In this document: piece after piece, positions 63,162-64,000 of the stretch
Position numbering within the stretch: the first letter of the stretch is position 1
How the letters are laid out: every line of letters starts with the position of its first letter
Source of the DNA: Collimonas fungivorans
Lineage (GTDB): Bacteria; Pseudomonadota; Gammaproteobacteria; Burkholderiales; Burkholderiaceae_D
Direction: 5' to 3'
Assembly: GCF_001584145.1 (NCBI RefSeq)
Contig: NZ_CP013232.1
Span: forward strand, 2,976,001 to 3,040,000
Length of the DNA: 64,000 bases
The notes under the pieces: generated by a model
Told to the model about the DNA's origin: nothing
Seen by the model: only the letters and a program-made list of their open reading frames with translations
The model's database searches: none
Position numbers and translations under genes: made by a program

Positions 63162-63757
63162 ACCGTTTCTTTCTTTATTTTTATACGACTGTTTTCCCTG
63201 CCGGCGCAATATCCGCCAGCCATCCTGCCACGGGGATCCATGGCAAAATCATTTTCATTACTCTCTGGGATTGGAGAAGTCAGGAATTTCCGCTGTTGCC
63301 CGCTACGATTGCAGCTGCCGAATAATTCTGTAACGCCGGGCAGGAAATTTCACTCCCGGATAAATTTTTTATTTTAGCCATACGCCTTCCTTTTTATCGT
63401 CAATAAATGTCCAGCGAATCACCCTGAACATCCAGGCAAATGAAGCGAGGACGAATTGATTCTGGACCTTAAAATGGAAGACTGCTACTGATTTCGAGCA
63501 ACGGCGATTCGAATGTTTCTTCAGTCACGGTGGGGTGAATTACTGGTATTCAGACACGATATCTCTGTTTTTCGAGGCAAATGCCGAGAGAAGCTATTCA
63601 ATCGAACGGATTTGGGCCGACATGCGTCCAGATGGCACATGATGACGCCTGCAAGACCGCATTTTAGATATGATGGCGAATGCCGATACGGCAATCCTGC
63701 AACACAGCCGACGCCGGCCGCGCAAAAACAGCAAACCACCTATCGGAGCGGCAAAAC
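63162..63757. other. Intergenic region between SPFH and MFS genes, no gene recognised
   Basis: 596 bases. Two short frames (44 codons from ATG 63240, 82 codons from 63513) lack good ribosome sites or familiar sequence. No RNA gene or strong terminator was seen. It must contain the promoters of two divergent genes. Confidence 0.5.
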
Positions 63758-64000
63758 GTGACCAACCTTAAACTCCCTGCCCACGGACAAGCCCGTACCG
63801 CGGCCATGCCTTTCATCATGCTGACCGTCCTGATCGACATGATCTCGATTGGCCTGATCATCCCGGTGCTGCCGGTGCTGGTCGGCAAATTCACCGGCTC
63901 GCAAGCCGACCAGGCATTCTGGTATGGCGCGGTGGCTTTCGCTTTCGGCATCGCCAATTTTTTCGGTTCGCCTATCCTCGGCGCCCTGTCCGACCAGTAC
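63758..64000 (+). CDS. TCR/Tet-type MFS transporter, N-terminal part
   Basis: 81 codons from GTG 63758 (GGAG 9 bases upstream); the gene continues beyond the window. FIMLTVLIDMISIGLIIPVLPVLVG is the first transmembrane helix with the D-x-x-x-x-G-I-I-P-V-L-P pattern of Tet-like exporters. AFAFGIANFFGSPILGALSDQY leads into the inter-helix G-x-L-S-D motif (motif A). Likely a drug/H+ antiporter; specificity unknown. Confidence 0.88.
   Translation, partial: MTNLKLPAHGQARTAAMPFIMLTVLIDMISIGLIIPVLPVLVGKFTGSQADQAFWYGAVAFAFGIANFFGSPILGALSDQY

Noticed and set aside
63513..63761. An 82-codon frame before the last MFS gene
   Set aside because: No ribosome site or family match; overlaps the better-supported GTG start of the MFS gene.

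Overview
The window looks like chromosomal DNA of a betaproteobacterium of the order Burkholderiales, probably an Oxalobacteraceae (Collimonas/Herbaspirillum/Janthinobacterium-like). This is inferred from the high G+C, the cyoABCD-SURF1-RegBA block, the ESPR-type trimeric autotransporter and a betaproteobacterial-style Tad locus. No 16S or other marker gene is present, so the genus is a guess. No rRNA, tRNA, CRISPR array or complete insertion sequence was seen.

Layout. 1-6540 (minus): cytochrome bo3 quinol oxidase (cyoABCD), SURF1 and a RegB/RegA-type redox two-component pair. All genes downstream of cyoB overlap at their ends, so this reads as one operon. 6706-8050: an MFS transporter gene broken by two frameshifts. 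8104-14258: an orphan IS5-type N-terminal fragment and a 1860-residue trimeric autotransporter adhesin whose stalk is about 4 kb of tandem repeats. 14826-21243: scattered metabolic genes (ENPP-type phosphodiesterase, O-methyltransferase, sulfonate-type binding protein with a flavin monooxygenase, two SDR enzymes). 21251-34757 (minus): a Tad/Flp pilus locus with an FHA-TadA fusion, several TadE/G-type proteins and two Flp-type pilin-like proteins, interrupted by an oppositely oriented DUF192 gene. A MerR regulator lies upstream. 36351-45267: a 2024-residue Ig-repeat autotransporter divergent from three phage-tail-collar genes of identical length, a GNAT gene and a convergent DUF6916 gene. 45373-64000: GST, a cupin-like oxygenase, YbjQ, a CurA-type reductase, leuCD with a haloacetate-dehalogenase-like gene and LysR, pirin with an exported isochorismatase and LysR, a TetR-controlled tripartite ABC exporter, an SPFH protein, and the start of a Tet-type MFS transporter.

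How it fits together. The middle third is a surface-adhesion region with three independent systems: the trimeric autotransporter, the Tad pili, and the Ig autotransporter with tail-collar proteins. The last is the best candidate for an undescribed system, because collar domains normally sit at phage fibre tips yet no other phage gene is present.

Caveat on sequence quality. Five sites (about 6806, 7911, 30454, 31988 and 46065) each appear to lack exactly one base in a short G/C run, and adding one base restores a sensible protein every time. This pattern is more like consensus error than five independent pseudogenes. Those genes are described both as they read and as they would read when repaired.
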